NCBI RefSeq assembly: GCF_002093625.1
Contig: NZ_MRWD01000002.1
Span: forward strand, 62,001 to 126,000
Length of the DNA: 64,000 nucleotides
Reading direction: 5' to 3'
Source of the DNA: Rouxiella silvae
Lineage (GTDB): Bacteria > Pseudomonadota > Gammaproteobacteria > Enterobacterales > Enterobacteriaceae
Under the pieces are notes generated by a model. That model did no database searches. It worked only from the letters and a program-made list of their open reading frames with translations, and was not told the origin of the DNA. The translations under genes were made by a program, and so were the position numbers. Below are positions 25,941-35,192 of the stretch, one piece after another; position 1 is the stretch's first letter; every line of letters begins with the position of its first letter.

Positions 25941-27302
25941 ATGGCTACAAAAATCGTATTAGTGGGCGCAGGCAGCGCACAGTTTGGCTACGGCACGCTG
26001 GGTGATATTTTCCAGAGCAAGACACTGTACGGCAGTGAAATCGTGCTGCTGGATATTAATCCCGCTGCGCTGGCGGTCACTGAAAAGACGGCCCGCGATT
26101 TTCTGGCAAAAGAAGACCTGCCGTTTATCATCAGTGCGACCACCGATCGCCGTACCGCTTTACGCGGGGCGGAGTTTGTCATCATTTCGATAGAAGTCGG
26201 GGACCGTTTTGCCCTGTGGGACCTGGACTGGCAAATCCCGCAGCAGTACGGCATTGCGCAGGTTTATGGTGAAAACGGCGGACCAGGGGGGTTATTCCAT
26301 TCACTGCGCATCATTCCGCCTATTCTGGATATCTGTGCCGACGTGGCCGATATTTGCCCTAATGCGTGGGTGTTCAACTATTCAAACCCGATGAGCCGCA
26401 TTTGCACCACCGTGCATCGCCGCTTCCCTGAGCTGAACTTTGTGGGCATGTGCCACGAAATCGCCTCGCTGGAGCGCTACCTGCCAGAAATGCTCGGCAC
26501 CTCATTCGATAACCTGAACCTGCGCGCCGGTGGGCTCAACCACTTTAGCGTACTGCTTGAGGCAAGTTACAAAGACAGTGGTAAAGATGCCTATGCCGAC
26601 GTACGTGCCAAAGCGCCGGATTACTTCTCAACCCTGCCCGGCTACAGCGATATCCTGGCCTACACGCGTATCCACGGCAAACTGGTAGAGACCGAGGGCA
26701 GCACCGAGCGCCACGCGCTGGGCGGCAAAGATAGCCGTTATCCGTGGGCGGACCGCACGCTATTCAAAGAGATCCTCGAAAAATTCCACCATCTGCCGAT
26801 CACCGGCGATAGTCACTTTGGCGAATACATCAGTTGGGCAGGCGAGGTCAGTGACCATCGCGGCATTCTCGACTTCTATACTTTCTATCGCAATTACCTC
26901 GGCGAGGCGCAGCCGAAAATAGAACTTAAGTTGAAAGAGAGAGTGGTGCCGATTATGGAAGGAATATTGACCGATTCAGGTTACGAGGAGTCAGCGGTCA
27001 ATATTCCCAATCGCGGGTTTATCAAGCAGCTGCCAGAGTTTATTGCCGTAGAGGTGCCAGCCATCATTGACCGCAAGGGCGTACACGGCATTAACGTCAC
27101 CGTTCCGGCGGGGATAGGCGGGCTGCTGAGCAATCAGATTGCCATTCATGACTTGACCGCCGAGGCGATCCTTACGGGTTCACGTGACCTGGTTATTCAG
27201 GCGCTGCTGGTGGATTCGGTGAATAACAAATGCCGGGCGATCCCTGAGTTAGTCGATGTGATGATCTCTCGTCAGAGCCCGTGGCTCAATTATCTGAAAT
27301 AG
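25941..27302 (+). CDS. palH: GH4 family NAD-dependent glycosidase
   Basis: 453-aa protein of glycoside hydrolase family 4, which cleaves alpha-glycosides by an NAD+- and divalent-metal-dependent redox-elimination route. Visible are the Rossmann loop V-G-A-G-S-A-Q-F-G at the N-terminus, G-E-N-G-G-P-G-G near residue 111, N-P-M-S with M-C-H-E (metal-binding Cys and His) near 146-172, and G-L-N-H-F near 195. ATG 25941 is chosen by its GGAG site and Rossmann start; an open frame extends upstream into palG. It occupies the palH position. Why the operon needs it beside two GH13 hydrolases is unclear. Confidence 0.85.
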   Translation: MATKIVLVGAGSAQFGYGTLGDIFQSKTLYGSEIVLLDINPAALAVTEKTARDFLAKEDLPFIISATTDRRTALRGAEFVIISIEVGDRFALWDLDWQIPQQYGIAQVYGENGGPGGLFHSLRIIPPILDICADVADICPNAWVFNYSNPMSRICTTVHRRFPELNFVGMCHEIASLERYLPEMLGTSFDNLNLRAGGLNHFSVLLEASYKDSGKDAYADVRAKAPDYFSTLPGYSDILAYTRIHGKLVETEGSTERHALGGKDSRYPWADRTLFKEILEKFHHLPITGDSHFGEYISWAGEVSDHRGILDFYTFYRNYLGEAQPKIELKLKERVVPIMEGILTDSGYEESAVNIPNRGFIKQLPEFIAVEVPAIIDRKGVHGINVTVPAGIGGLLSNQIAIHDLTAEAILTGSRDLVIQALLVDSVNNKCRAIPELVDVMISRQSPWLNYLK

Positions 27303-27365
27303 CAGCAGACTTCACCCATGCCGGCGCACAGCCGGCATGACTTCAACCTGAATTCGGAGAGTGAT

Positions 27366-28475
27366 ATGGCGCAACTGACGCTGGATAACATTCAAAAACG
27401 CTACGGTGCCAAGACGCAGGTGATTAGCTCGCTGGACTTGCAGATTAAAAGCGGGGAGTTTGTGGTGATCGTTGGGCCTTCGGGCTGCGGCAAGTCAACG
27501 CTGCTGCGCATGATTGCCGGGCTTGAAGAGATAAGCGGCGGCGGTATGTATATCGACGGGGACTATGTTAACGACGACAGTCCCGCCGAGCGCGGCATCG
27601 GCATGGTATTTCAGTCCTACGCGCTCTATCCGCACATGAGCGTGTATCAGAACATGGCGTTTGCGCTGGAGTTGGCGCGTCATTCGACGTCGGAGATTGA
27701 CCAGCGGGTGCGAGAATGCGCGCGCATTTTACAGCTGGAACCTTTACTTGAGCGGCGGCCGAAAGACTTGTCCGGCGGTCAGCGTCAGCGTGTGGCGATT
27801 GGTCGCGCCATTGTGCGTGAACCCAGACTGTTCCTTTTTGACGAGCCGCTTTCCAACCTTGACGCCTCACTGCGCGTGCAGATGCGCATGGAGGTCGCGG
27901 CCCTGCATAAGCGTTTGGGCGTCACCATTATTTATGTGACCCACGATCAGGTCGAAGCCATGACGCTGGCCGACCGTATTGTGGTGCTCAATCAGGGAAA
28001 TATCGAACAGGTGGGGACCCCGCTTGAGCTGTATGACCATCCGGCCAATGAGTTCGTTGCCCAGTTTATCGGCTCGCCGAAGATGAATTTGATCCCGGCC
28101 ATTTTGCGCCACTCGGGTGAACAGCAGAGCGTGGTCGAACTGGACAATGGCAAAACGCTGACGTTACCCATCGCGACGCCGGCCACGGCTGAGGGCCGCA
28201 GCGTGAATATCGGCATTCGTCCTGAGCATATTAGAAGTGGCGATAGGGAACAGTGCGAATACCAGGGAGAAGTGATGTTTGTCGAACAAATGGGCAATGA
28301 AACGCTGCTGTATCTGGACAACGGCAACGCAGGCGAACCTTGGGTGGTCAGGCACGCCGAGCGTTCCGCAATTAACGTCGGTGAAACCGTCGGCGTACGC
28401 CTGCCGGTGGAGCGCTGCTACCTGTTCGACAGCAAGGGCTGTGCATTCCAGCGCATTCTGGCAAAAAGACATTAG
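27366..28475 (+). CDS. palK: Sugar ABC ATPase, MalK/UgpC type
   Basis: Energises PalEFG. 369 aa: Walker A G-P-S-G-C-G-K-S-T near residue 38, Q-loop F-Q-S-Y-A-L-Y-P-H-M, signature L-S-G-G-Q-R-Q-R near 135, Walker B L-F-L-F-D-E-P, switch T-H-D, then the TOBE regulatory domain (about 240-369). ATG 27366 follows GGAG at good spacing; the open frame upstream is not convincing. Confidence 0.92.
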   Translation: MAQLTLDNIQKRYGAKTQVISSLDLQIKSGEFVVIVGPSGCGKSTLLRMIAGLEEISGGGMYIDGDYVNDDSPAERGIGMVFQSYALYPHMSVYQNMAFALELARHSTSEIDQRVRECARILQLEPLLERRPKDLSGGQRQRVAIGRAIVREPRLFLFDEPLSNLDASLRVQMRMEVAALHKRLGVTIIYVTHDQVEAMTLADRIVVLNQGNIEQVGTPLELYDHPANEFVAQFIGSPKMNLIPAILRHSGEQQSVVELDNGKTLTLPIATPATAEGRSVNIGIRPEHIRSGDREQCEYQGEVMFVEQMGNETLLYLDNGNAGEPWVVRHAERSAINVGETVGVRLPVERCYLFDSKGCAFQRILAKRH

Positions 28476-28498
28476 TGGGTCTTGGGGAAGATTTAGAG

Positions 28499-30154
28499 AT
28501 GAGTGATACGCACAGTGCACGAGGGTGGAAAGACGCGGTGGTTTATCAGGTTTATCCGCGCAGTTTTATGGACAGCAACGGTGACGGCACCGGCGACCTT
28601 GGCGGTATTATCAGCAAACTGGATTACCTGCAGCAGCTTGGCATCAATCTGCTGTGGTTGTCGCCGGTTTACCGCTCGCCCATGGATGACAACGGCTACG
28701 ACATCTCCGACTACGAGGACATTGCGGAAATCTTTGGCTCAATGGCCGACATGGAGCGTCTTATTACCGAGGCCAAGGCGCGTGATATCCATATTTTGAT
28801 GGACCTGGTCGTCAACCACACCTCCGATGAACATCCCTGGTTTGTCGACGCAATTAGCTCAACAAACAGCACTTACCGTGATTTCTACGTCTGGCGAAAA
28901 CCTGCCACCGACGGCGGCCCGCCCAACAACTTGCGCTCCAACTTTGGAGGCAGCGCCTGGACGTTAGATAAGCCGAGCGGCGAATACTATCTGCATCAGT
29001 TTTCGACCCGCCAGCCGGATCTAAATTGGGATAATCCTCGCGTTCGCGACGAGGTTCACGCCATGATGAATCGCTGGTTGGATAAGGGTATCGGCGGATT
29101 TCGAATGGACGTTATTGACCTGATTGGCAAAGAGGTCGATCAACAAATTATGGCCAACGGGAAAAATCTTCATCTGTATCTTCAACAGATGAACCGAGCA
29201 ACCTTTGGTAAGCGCAACAGTATTACGGTGGGTGAAACGTGGAGCGCCACGCCGGAAGATGCCCTGCTTTACAGCGCCGAGGAGCGCAAAGAGCTGACGA
29301 TGGTCTTTCAGTTTGAGCACATCAAGCTTTTCTGGGACCCGCATCAAGGCAAATGGTGCAACCAACCTTTCGACCTGCTGCGTTTTAAAGCGGTTATAAA
29401 CAAGTGGCAGACGGCACTGGCGCATCGCGGCTGGAATTCGCTGTTTTGGAGCAATCACGATTTGCCGCGCGCAGTTTCCAAGTTTGGTGATGATGGCCAG
29501 TATCGCGTGGTGTCAGCGAAAATGCTCGCCACCGCACTCCACTGCTTAAAGGGGACGCCCTATATATATCAGGGCGAGGAGATTGGCATGACCAACGTGC
29601 ATTTTGCCCATATTGAAGATTATCGCGATATCGAAAGCCTGAATCTTTATCAGGAACGGATTGCCGAAGGGGTAAGCCACGCGCAGATGATAGGCGGCAT
29701 ACACGCCAACGGACGTGACAATGCGCGCACGCCGATGCAGTGGGACAGCAGCGCGAATGCCGGTTTTACCGACGGTCAGCCGTGGATTGCATTGAATCCG
29801 AACTATGAGCAAGTGAACGTGGCGGCGGCGCTTGCCGATCCCAACTCTGTTTTTTATCACTATCAGCAACTGATCGCCTTGCGCAAACAGTTGCCACTTT
29901 TAGTGCACGGCGATTTTCAGCAAGTTTTTGCCGAGCATACGAAAGTGTTTGCCTGGTTGCGCACCCTAGAGAAGCAGACGCTGCTGGTTATCAATAACTT
30001 CACGCGCGAGCATCTTACGCTCGACGTGCCAAAAAATTTGCAGTCGTTGCAGGGCCGCTGTCTTATCAGTAACTGTGCGCCGCGTGAGCAGCTTGACGCA
30101 CAACTGGAACTGCAACCCTATGAATCTTTTGCAATAATTTTTGAGAGGTCATGA
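28499..30154 (+). CDS. palQ: Palatinase-type GH13 alpha-glucosidase (isomaltulose hydrolase)
   Basis: Cytoplasmic GH13 oligo-1,6-glucosidase-type enzyme, 551 aa, no signal peptide. Catalytic residues by motif: nucleophile Asp204 (G-F-R-M-D), acid/base Glu246 (V-G-E-T-W) and Asp321 (N-H-D). Its N-terminus V-Y-Q-V-Y-P-R-S-F-M-D-S-N-G-D-G-T-G-D-L is the isomaltase signature. The segment before N-H-D lacks the R-L-D-R-D motif of sucrose isomerases, so hydrolysis rather than isomerisation is expected. Start ATG 28499 follows GGGGAAG. Its position matches palQ, shown in E. rhapontici to be palatinase. Confidence 0.88.
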   Translation: MSDTHSARGWKDAVVYQVYPRSFMDSNGDGTGDLGGIISKLDYLQQLGINLLWLSPVYRSPMDDNGYDISDYEDIAEIFGSMADMERLITEAKARDIHILMDLVVNHTSDEHPWFVDAISSTNSTYRDFYVWRKPATDGGPPNNLRSNFGGSAWTLDKPSGEYYLHQFSTRQPDLNWDNPRVRDEVHAMMNRWLDKGIGGFRMDVIDLIGKEVDQQIMANGKNLHLYLQQMNRATFGKRNSITVGETWSATPEDALLYSAEERKELTMVFQFEHIKLFWDPHQGKWCNQPFDLLRFKAVINKWQTALAHRGWNSLFWSNHDLPRAVSKFGDDGQYRVVSAKMLATALHCLKGTPYIYQGEEIGMTNVHFAHIEDYRDIESLNLYQERIAEGVSHAQMIGGIHANGRDNARTPMQWDSSANAGFTDGQPWIALNPNYEQVNVAAALADPNSVFYHYQQLIALRKQLPLLVHGDFQQVFAEHTKVFAWLRTLEKQTLLVINNFTREHLTLDVPKNLQSLQGRCLISNCAPREQLDAQLELQPYESFAIIFERS

Positions 30155-31812
30155 TGGCAAACTGGTGGAAAGAGGCTGTGGCGTACCAGATTTACCCGCG
30201 CAGCTTTAAAGACAGCAACGACGACGGCATCGGTGACCTGAATGGCATCACTGACAAGCTCGATTATCTTCAAGACTTGGGGATCACTCTTATTTGGATC
30301 TGCCCGATGTACAAATCGCCCAATGATGATAACGGTTATGACATCAGTGATTATCAGCAAATCATGGCAGAGTTTGGCACAATGGCCGATTTTGACCGCC
30401 TGCTTGAGCAAGTTCATGCACGCGGTATGCGCCTGATTATTGATTTGGTGGTAAACCATACCTCCGACGAACATCCGTGGTTTTTGGAGTCGAGCGCCTC
30501 GCGTAATAATCCAAAGCGCGACTGGTACATCTGGCGCGACGGCAAAAAAGGGGCCGAGCCCAATAACTGGGAAAGTATTTTCAACGGTTCTGCCTGGAAA
30601 TACAGCGCCACCAGCGGGCAGTACTTTCTGCATTTATTCTCAGAAAGACAGCCGGACCTCAACTGGGAGAACCCAGAAGTGCGCGAGGCGGTGTACACGA
30701 TGATGCGCTGGTGGCTCGACAAAGGCATCGACGGTTTCCGCATCGACGCCATCTGCCACATGAAAAAAGAGTCGGCTCTGAGTGATATGCCCAATCCATT
30801 GGGGCTGCCTTTTGTGCCGTCGTTCGAACGCCATTTGAACTATGACGGGCTGCTCGATTACGTCGATGACATGTGCGAGCAAGTGTTCAATCGTTACGAC
30901 ATTGTCACCGTCGGCGAAATGAACGGGGCTTCCGCCGAGCAAGGCGAAGCGTGGGTAGGGGAGCAGCACGGCAGGCTGAACATGATCTTTCAGTTTGAGC
31001 ACGTGAAGTTGTGGCAGGACGGCCAACGCGACAGACCGGATGCCGGGCTCGACCTGATAGGGTTAAAAAATATCTTTACCCGTTGGCAGACCTTGTTGGA
31101 AAACAAAGGCTGGAATGCGCTATACGTCGAGAATCATGACCTGCCTCGCGTGGTATCTGGCTGGGGCGACGTTGAGCATTACCATCACGAAAGTGCAACG
31201 GCCATTGCCGCGATGTATTTCCTGATGAAAGGTACGCCGTTTATTTATCAGGGACAGGAATTGGGCATGACCAACACCCACTTTGCCAGTCTGGATGATT
31301 TTGATGACGTGGCCGCTAAAAAACGCGCGGTTGAAATGCGACGCCAGGGCAGAGACGAAGCGGATATTCTGGCATTTCTAAGCCGCAGCGGGCGCGATAA
31401 CTCACGTACGCCAATGCAGTGGGATGACTGTGCCAACGGCGGTTTTAGTGCGGCAACGCCGTGGTATCCGGCGAACGGAAATTACCGTGAAATCAACGTG
31501 GCGCGTCAACGCGAAGACAGCGGTTCGATACTGAATTTTTATCGTGCACTCATTGCTCTGCGTCAGCAGATGCCAGTGCTTATCGAGGGAAGTTATGCAC
31601 TGCTGCTGCCCACTGACCCGAATATTTATGCCTACACCCGGACGCTGAACGACAGCCAGGCGGTGGTTATCGGTAATTTCAGTCCCCAGGATCAGGACGT
31701 CAATGTGCAACAGTTGGCGCTGGAAGGCTGGCAATTACTGCTGGGTAATTATCACGATGAAGGTGAGTTGCAAAGACTGCGCCCCTATGAAACGCGGATT
31801 TATCAGCGCTAG
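30154..31812 (+). CDS. palZ: GH13 alpha-glucosidase, trehalulose hydrolase type
   Basis: Second cytoplasmic GH13 enzyme, 552 aa from ATG 30154 (GAGAGG 5 nt upstream; ATG 30151 is the alternative and overlaps the palQ stop). Catalytic residues: Asp198 (G-F-R-I-D), Glu255 (V-G-E-M-N), Asp329 (N-H-D). It is clearly a homologue of PalQ, and the pair looks like an old duplication. The R-L-D-R-D isomerase motif is absent. By position it is palZ, named for trehalulose cleavage; the specificity is inferred. Last gene of the operon. Confidence 0.85.
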   Translation: MANWWKEAVAYQIYPRSFKDSNDDGIGDLNGITDKLDYLQDLGITLIWICPMYKSPNDDNGYDISDYQQIMAEFGTMADFDRLLEQVHARGMRLIIDLVVNHTSDEHPWFLESSASRNNPKRDWYIWRDGKKGAEPNNWESIFNGSAWKYSATSGQYFLHLFSERQPDLNWENPEVREAVYTMMRWWLDKGIDGFRIDAICHMKKESALSDMPNPLGLPFVPSFERHLNYDGLLDYVDDMCEQVFNRYDIVTVGEMNGASAEQGEAWVGEQHGRLNMIFQFEHVKLWQDGQRDRPDAGLDLIGLKNIFTRWQTLLENKGWNALYVENHDLPRVVSGWGDVEHYHHESATAIAAMYFLMKGTPFIYQGQELGMTNTHFASLDDFDDVAAKKRAVEMRRQGRDEADILAFLSRSGRDNSRTPMQWDDCANGGFSAATPWYPANGNYREINVARQREDSGSILNFYRALIALRQQMPVLIEGSYALLLPTDPNIYAYTRTLNDSQAVVIGNFSPQDQDVNVQQLALEGWQLLLGNYHDEGELQRLRPYETRIYQR

Positions 31813-31896
31813 ACGACTAAATCCTTTCTGATTGGGGTTTTCCGCAGTGCATCACCGATGCTATTCTCTGTACATATCATTATGTTGGGGGATGGC

Positions 31897-32259
31897 ATGC
31901 TAAAAAAATCATTAATATCAATCATCATCTTATTGGCTTTGCCGTTAACGGCCTCTGCGGCACAGAATTTTCAATGCAGCGTTACGCACAATACAGAAGG
32001 TGATGATGGTACGGTTCATTCAGAGCGGATCAGCGCCAATGGTGAATTGACCGACAGTGGCAGCACGTTCTCGATCAGTCCTGAAGGCAAAGGGATCGTT
32101 ACCAGCCCAGAGCTTAAAACGGTTAAGACGCCCGACGGTGGCAAGATCTTTACCGCTAAAACGATTGATGGAATGGTGTTTGCCAAGTTTGGCGACAGTT
32201 ATGTTATGCGTAATGCCAAAGAAGGTTACGTGTACTCCGACTGCAAGCCCGCCAGTTAG
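31897..32259 (+). CDS. Small secreted protein of unknown function
   Basis: 120 aa from ATG 31897 (G-rich ribosome site just upstream). A clear signal peptide of about 21 residues ends T-A-S-A-A. The mature part is hydrophilic and probably beta-rich, with just two cysteines (F-Q-C-S near its start, S-D-C-K at its end), which could form a disulfide tying the termini. I do not recognise the family. It is a separate unit between palZ and a strong terminator. Confidence 0.7.
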   Translation: MLKKSLISIIILLALPLTASAAQNFQCSVTHNTEGDDGTVHSERISANGELTDSGSTFSISPEGKGIVTSPELKTVKTPDGGKIFTAKTIDGMVFAKFGDSYVMRNAKEGYVYSDCKPAS

Positions 32260-32302
32260 TGCCGTGCTAAAACAGCTGATAAAATCCACTTTAGATAAAA
32301 TG

Positions 32303-32326
32303 AAAAACCCGCACTGGCGGGTTTTT
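32303..32326 (+). terminator. Rho-independent terminator, possibly bidirectional
   Basis: AAAAACCCGC / GCGGGTTTTT, a perfect 10-bp stem with a 4-nt loop and T-run, between the secreted protein and the convergent small gene. The A/T flanks suit both directions. Confidence 0.88.
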
Positions 32327-32357
32327 AAATTCAGTGTGCACGCCTTTCAGGCGGCTG

Positions 32358-32549
32358 TCAGGACGTGAACTTTAACGTCTTCTTGGCATTTTTTGCAGAC
32401 TCAATCGGGTGCTCCGATTTTAGCCATTCATCAAATTTTGTGTAGGATTCCAAAAATTTCACAAAGTAGGTCACCTCAGTCAATTTTTCGGCGTTGCTGT
32501 CCATAAATTTAGAAGCAAGTTTGAAAGCATCTTCATTATCAAACTTCAT
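32358..32549 (-). CDS. Small hypothetical protein
   Basis: 63 aa from ATG 32549, chosen because AGAGGTG stands just upstream; a longer frame upstream (to 32648) looks spurious. Charged, mostly helical, no signal or membrane segment and no cysteine. The family is not recognised. It converges on the secreted protein across the terminator at 32303-32326. Confidence 0.55.
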   Translation of the reverse strand: MKFDNEDAFKLASKFMDSNAEKLTEVTYFVKFLESYTKFDEWLKSEHPIESAKNAKKTLKFTS

Positions 32550-32979
32550 AAATACACCTCTACTAGATTTGAAAGTCCAAAATGCGATCGATTCAGAATC
32601 AGCGCGAATTCTGATTAAGATCAGTGGCCACAAATATATTAGTAACATTATTTAACGCAAAGTTACTTAATTTAAACAGTAACACAGAATATTAACATTT
32701 GTGGAAAATTGCATCCTTTTAGAAACGCCCACAAAAAAATTCACCGTACTGTCTTACACCAGCAATATCCCCTCCCGCAGACCAAAACTTATCCCGTTGC
32801 CCCGATAAATTCATTGACGCTTCAGCGAACGCATTTTAAGCAGAATAAAACACTGTGAGCAGAGGCGCAGTTGTGATTTGGACACCCTTGTCATCATTCA
32901 TGAATCGTGTAATGTTTAATTTCATCAAAAATAAAACACCGGTTTGATAGGTGAACCGATTGATATCAAAGGAATTATT
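32550..32979. other. Intergenic region before the IclR gene
   Basis: A 430-nt AT-rich gap between divergent genes. It must hold both promoters. Interleaved imperfect dyads lie at 32594-32616. The stretch just before the IclR gene (about 32880-32960) is AT-rich and is the likely place for its promoter and operator. No further gene is seen. Confidence 0.4.
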
Positions 32980-33720
32980 ATGAGCGATTTGGGCGTCGCC
33001 AGCGTTGACAGCGCACTACAGCTTTTGAACTTGCTGGCAGACAAACCCGGCGTGGGGCTGAGCGAGATTGCGCGTCTGAGTGGTATCAATAAGTCCCGCG
33101 TTTATCGCCTGCTGTGCACGTTGGAAGCACGTTTTTATGTGCAAAAAAGTGCAGACCCGGTGACCTACCGCCTTGGGCATCAAATTTTGGTGCTTGGTGT
33201 GGGAGCACGCAGTCAAAACCTGCTGCTGCAGGCCGCAGAACCCCTGCTCGACAGGCTGAGTGACAGCCTCAATGAAAATTTGCAGATAAGGCTCTGCGAG
33301 GGCGAGGAAGTGGTGCAGATAGCGGCAAGAACCTCCAGGCAAACCCTTCAGGTGCGAAGCCTGGTAGGCAATCGCCGTCGATTGGGCGAAGGGCCTTCGG
33401 GCAAACTGCTGCTGGCCTATGCTGCACACGACCTACAGGACAAATACCTGCAGCAGTCAGACAATCCCACTCAACTTTCCGCGCAATGGCTGAACATTCG
33501 TCAACAACGGCTGGCGCGATCCGCAGGTGAACTTACTCCCGGGGTTTGGGCGTTTGCCGTGCCTATTTTCGACAGCCAGCGTCGTTGCATTGCTTCGCTG
33601 AGCCTCAGCGCCCCGGTGCAGCGCGCTGAAATTAACGCGGACAATATTATTGCGCAACTCACTCAGGCGGCGGCAGAAATTTCGAGCCAGCTCGGCTGTC
33701 CGTCAAACTCAACATTTTAA
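32980..33720 (+). CDS. IclR-family transcriptional regulator
   Basis: 246 aa: N-terminal winged HTH (S-E-I-A-R-L-S-G-I-N-K-S-R-V-Y-R-L-L near residues 28-45) and the IclR effector domain (about 80-245). ATG 32980 follows AAAGGA with correct spacing. It precedes, in the same direction, a carrier gene (32 nt) and a hydrolase, and probably controls them. Effector unknown. Confidence 0.87.
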   Translation: MSDLGVASVDSALQLLNLLADKPGVGLSEIARLSGINKSRVYRLLCTLEARFYVQKSADPVTYRLGHQILVLGVGARSQNLLLQAAEPLLDRLSDSLNENLQIRLCEGEEVVQIAARTSRQTLQVRSLVGNRRRLGEGPSGKLLLAYAAHDLQDKYLQQSDNPTQLSAQWLNIRQQRLARSAGELTPGVWAFAVPIFDSQRRCIASLSLSAPVQRAEINADNIIAQLTQAAAEISSQLGCPSNSTF

Positions 33721-33752
33721 CGGCTGTTTAATCTCAACCAGAGGGCAACACC

Positions 33753-35168
33753 ATGACGGAATCCGGCTTAAAGACCGGCAAGAGCTTCACTCCTGCAAAG
33801 CAAATGAACCCGACGCTAGTTTTGCTGTTTATTGTCGTGATTGCGGTGGTGATGACCTGGATACTCAGCGCCGGAGAGTTTCAGCATCAGGGGCAAAAAG
33901 TGATCCCTGGCACCTATCAGCAGATTGAAAAACATTTTTCACTGTCGCAGATGATAGGTCTGGGTGAAGCGCCACCGGCGGGCCAGGCTGCACCCGTTGG
34001 CATTATTGACGGCATAATGGCGATACCTGCCGGCATTGTAAAACAGGCTGGGCTTATCGTCATGGTGCTGTTTATCGGCGGTATGTTTGGCGTGCTTAAT
34101 CAGTCTGGGGCCATTGAGTCCTCGCTGGAGCGTTTGCTGGGCGTCACCAAAGGCAATGTTTATTTTTTAGTGCCGACGCTAATGCTAGTTTTTTCAGCAG
34201 GAAGCACGTTTATGGGGCTTGCCAAGGAGTACCTGCTGGTGATCCCATTGGTGGTGGCGCTTATGAATCGTCTTGGCCTGCCGAACATTCTTGGGTTGGC
34301 CGTAGTCGCGATCGCCGTCAAGGTCGGATATTTGGCGTCGGTGACTAATCCTTATGCACTGTCGATTGCCCAACCGCTGGTCGGGGTACAAATTTTCAGC
34401 GGTCTGAGTCTTAGGTTAACCGCCTATGCGCTTTTTATGCTCGTGGGCATCGCGTTTGTGTTGTGGGCGATACGCCGTCACGGCAAGCTTAATCAGGACG
34501 TCGAGGTCAGTTTTTCGGTAAAACCTCTGTCACTGCGCCACAGTCTGATGATGACAGCGCTGCTGGTGGGCATTGCGTTTATGGTATTCGCCGCCAATCA
34601 GTGGCATTGGAAAAACACACAACTTTCAGCTTACTACCTGTTTTTAAGCATGATTTTTGCACTGATGAGCGGAATGGGGGCCAGTGCCTCAGCGGATGCG
34701 TTTGTCAGCGGTATGAAAAAAGTGCTGATTGCCGGTCTGCTGATTGGTCTGGCTACGGCGGTTGAAATCGTGCTGACTCAGGGCCGAGTGATGGACACGA
34801 TGATCAACGCGCTGGTGAAGTTGGTGGGGCAGCACGGTCCCTACATCTCAGCCTACGGCATGTTTATTTGTCAGTTGTTGCTCGACGTTGTTATCCCTTC
34901 GACCTCGGGGCAGGCGGCCGTCACGATGCCTATTCTTGGCCCGCTGGGTCAGCTTACCGGCGTGGCACCGCAGACGACTGTTTTTGCCTTTTTAATGGGC
35001 AACGGGCTAACCAACATGATCACGCCGACCTCCAGCGGGCTGCTTATTTTCTTGGCATCCGCGCAGGTGGGATGGACGCAGTGGGCCAAATTTGTGTTAC
35101 CGCTGTTTCTGATTTTTGCCGCCCTGGCCATTGCGATGCTGACCTTTGCGGTGGCGATTGGCTATTAA
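33753..35168 (+). CDS. DcuC/YfcC-family membrane carrier
   Basis: 471-aa inner-membrane protein of the C4-dicarboxylate anaerobic carrier-like family (YfcC, ArcD, DcuC relatives), with about 12 helices. V-T-N-P-Y near residue 193 and S-T-S-G-Q-A-A-V-T-M-P and T-P-T-S-S-G near 382-428 are paired re-entrant motifs of this family. It lies between an IclR regulator and a CocE-type hydrolase, so it probably imports the hydrolase's substrate, such as a dipeptide or acyl-amino acid, or exports a product. Confidence 0.8.
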   Translation: MTESGLKTGKSFTPAKQMNPTLVLLFIVVIAVVMTWILSAGEFQHQGQKVIPGTYQQIEKHFSLSQMIGLGEAPPAGQAAPVGIIDGIMAIPAGIVKQAGLIVMVLFIGGMFGVLNQSGAIESSLERLLGVTKGNVYFLVPTLMLVFSAGSTFMGLAKEYLLVIPLVVALMNRLGLPNILGLAVVAIAVKVGYLASVTNPYALSIAQPLVGVQIFSGLSLRLTAYALFMLVGIAFVLWAIRRHGKLNQDVEVSFSVKPLSLRHSLMMTALLVGIAFMVFAANQWHWKNTQLSAYYLFLSMIFALMSGMGASASADAFVSGMKKVLIAGLLIGLATAVEIVLTQGRVMDTMINALVKLVGQHGPYISAYGMFICQLLLDVVIPSTSGQAAVTMPILGPLGQLTGVAPQTTVFAFLMGNGLTNMITPTSSGLLIFLASAQVGWTQWAKFVLPLFLIFAALAIAMLTFAVAIGY

Positions 35169-35192
35169 TACCCCTGTTTTTTGGAAGATTTT

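Noticed and set aside
28499-31812. One of the two GH13 genes being sucrose isomerase (palI)
   Set aside because: Neither has a signal peptide or the R-L-D-R-D motif, and their order matches palQ-palZ.
32594-32616. Interleaved dyads CAGAAT/ATTCTG and AATCAG/CTGATT
   Set aside because: Short arms in AT-rich DNA and no second copy elsewhere; not enough to call an operator.
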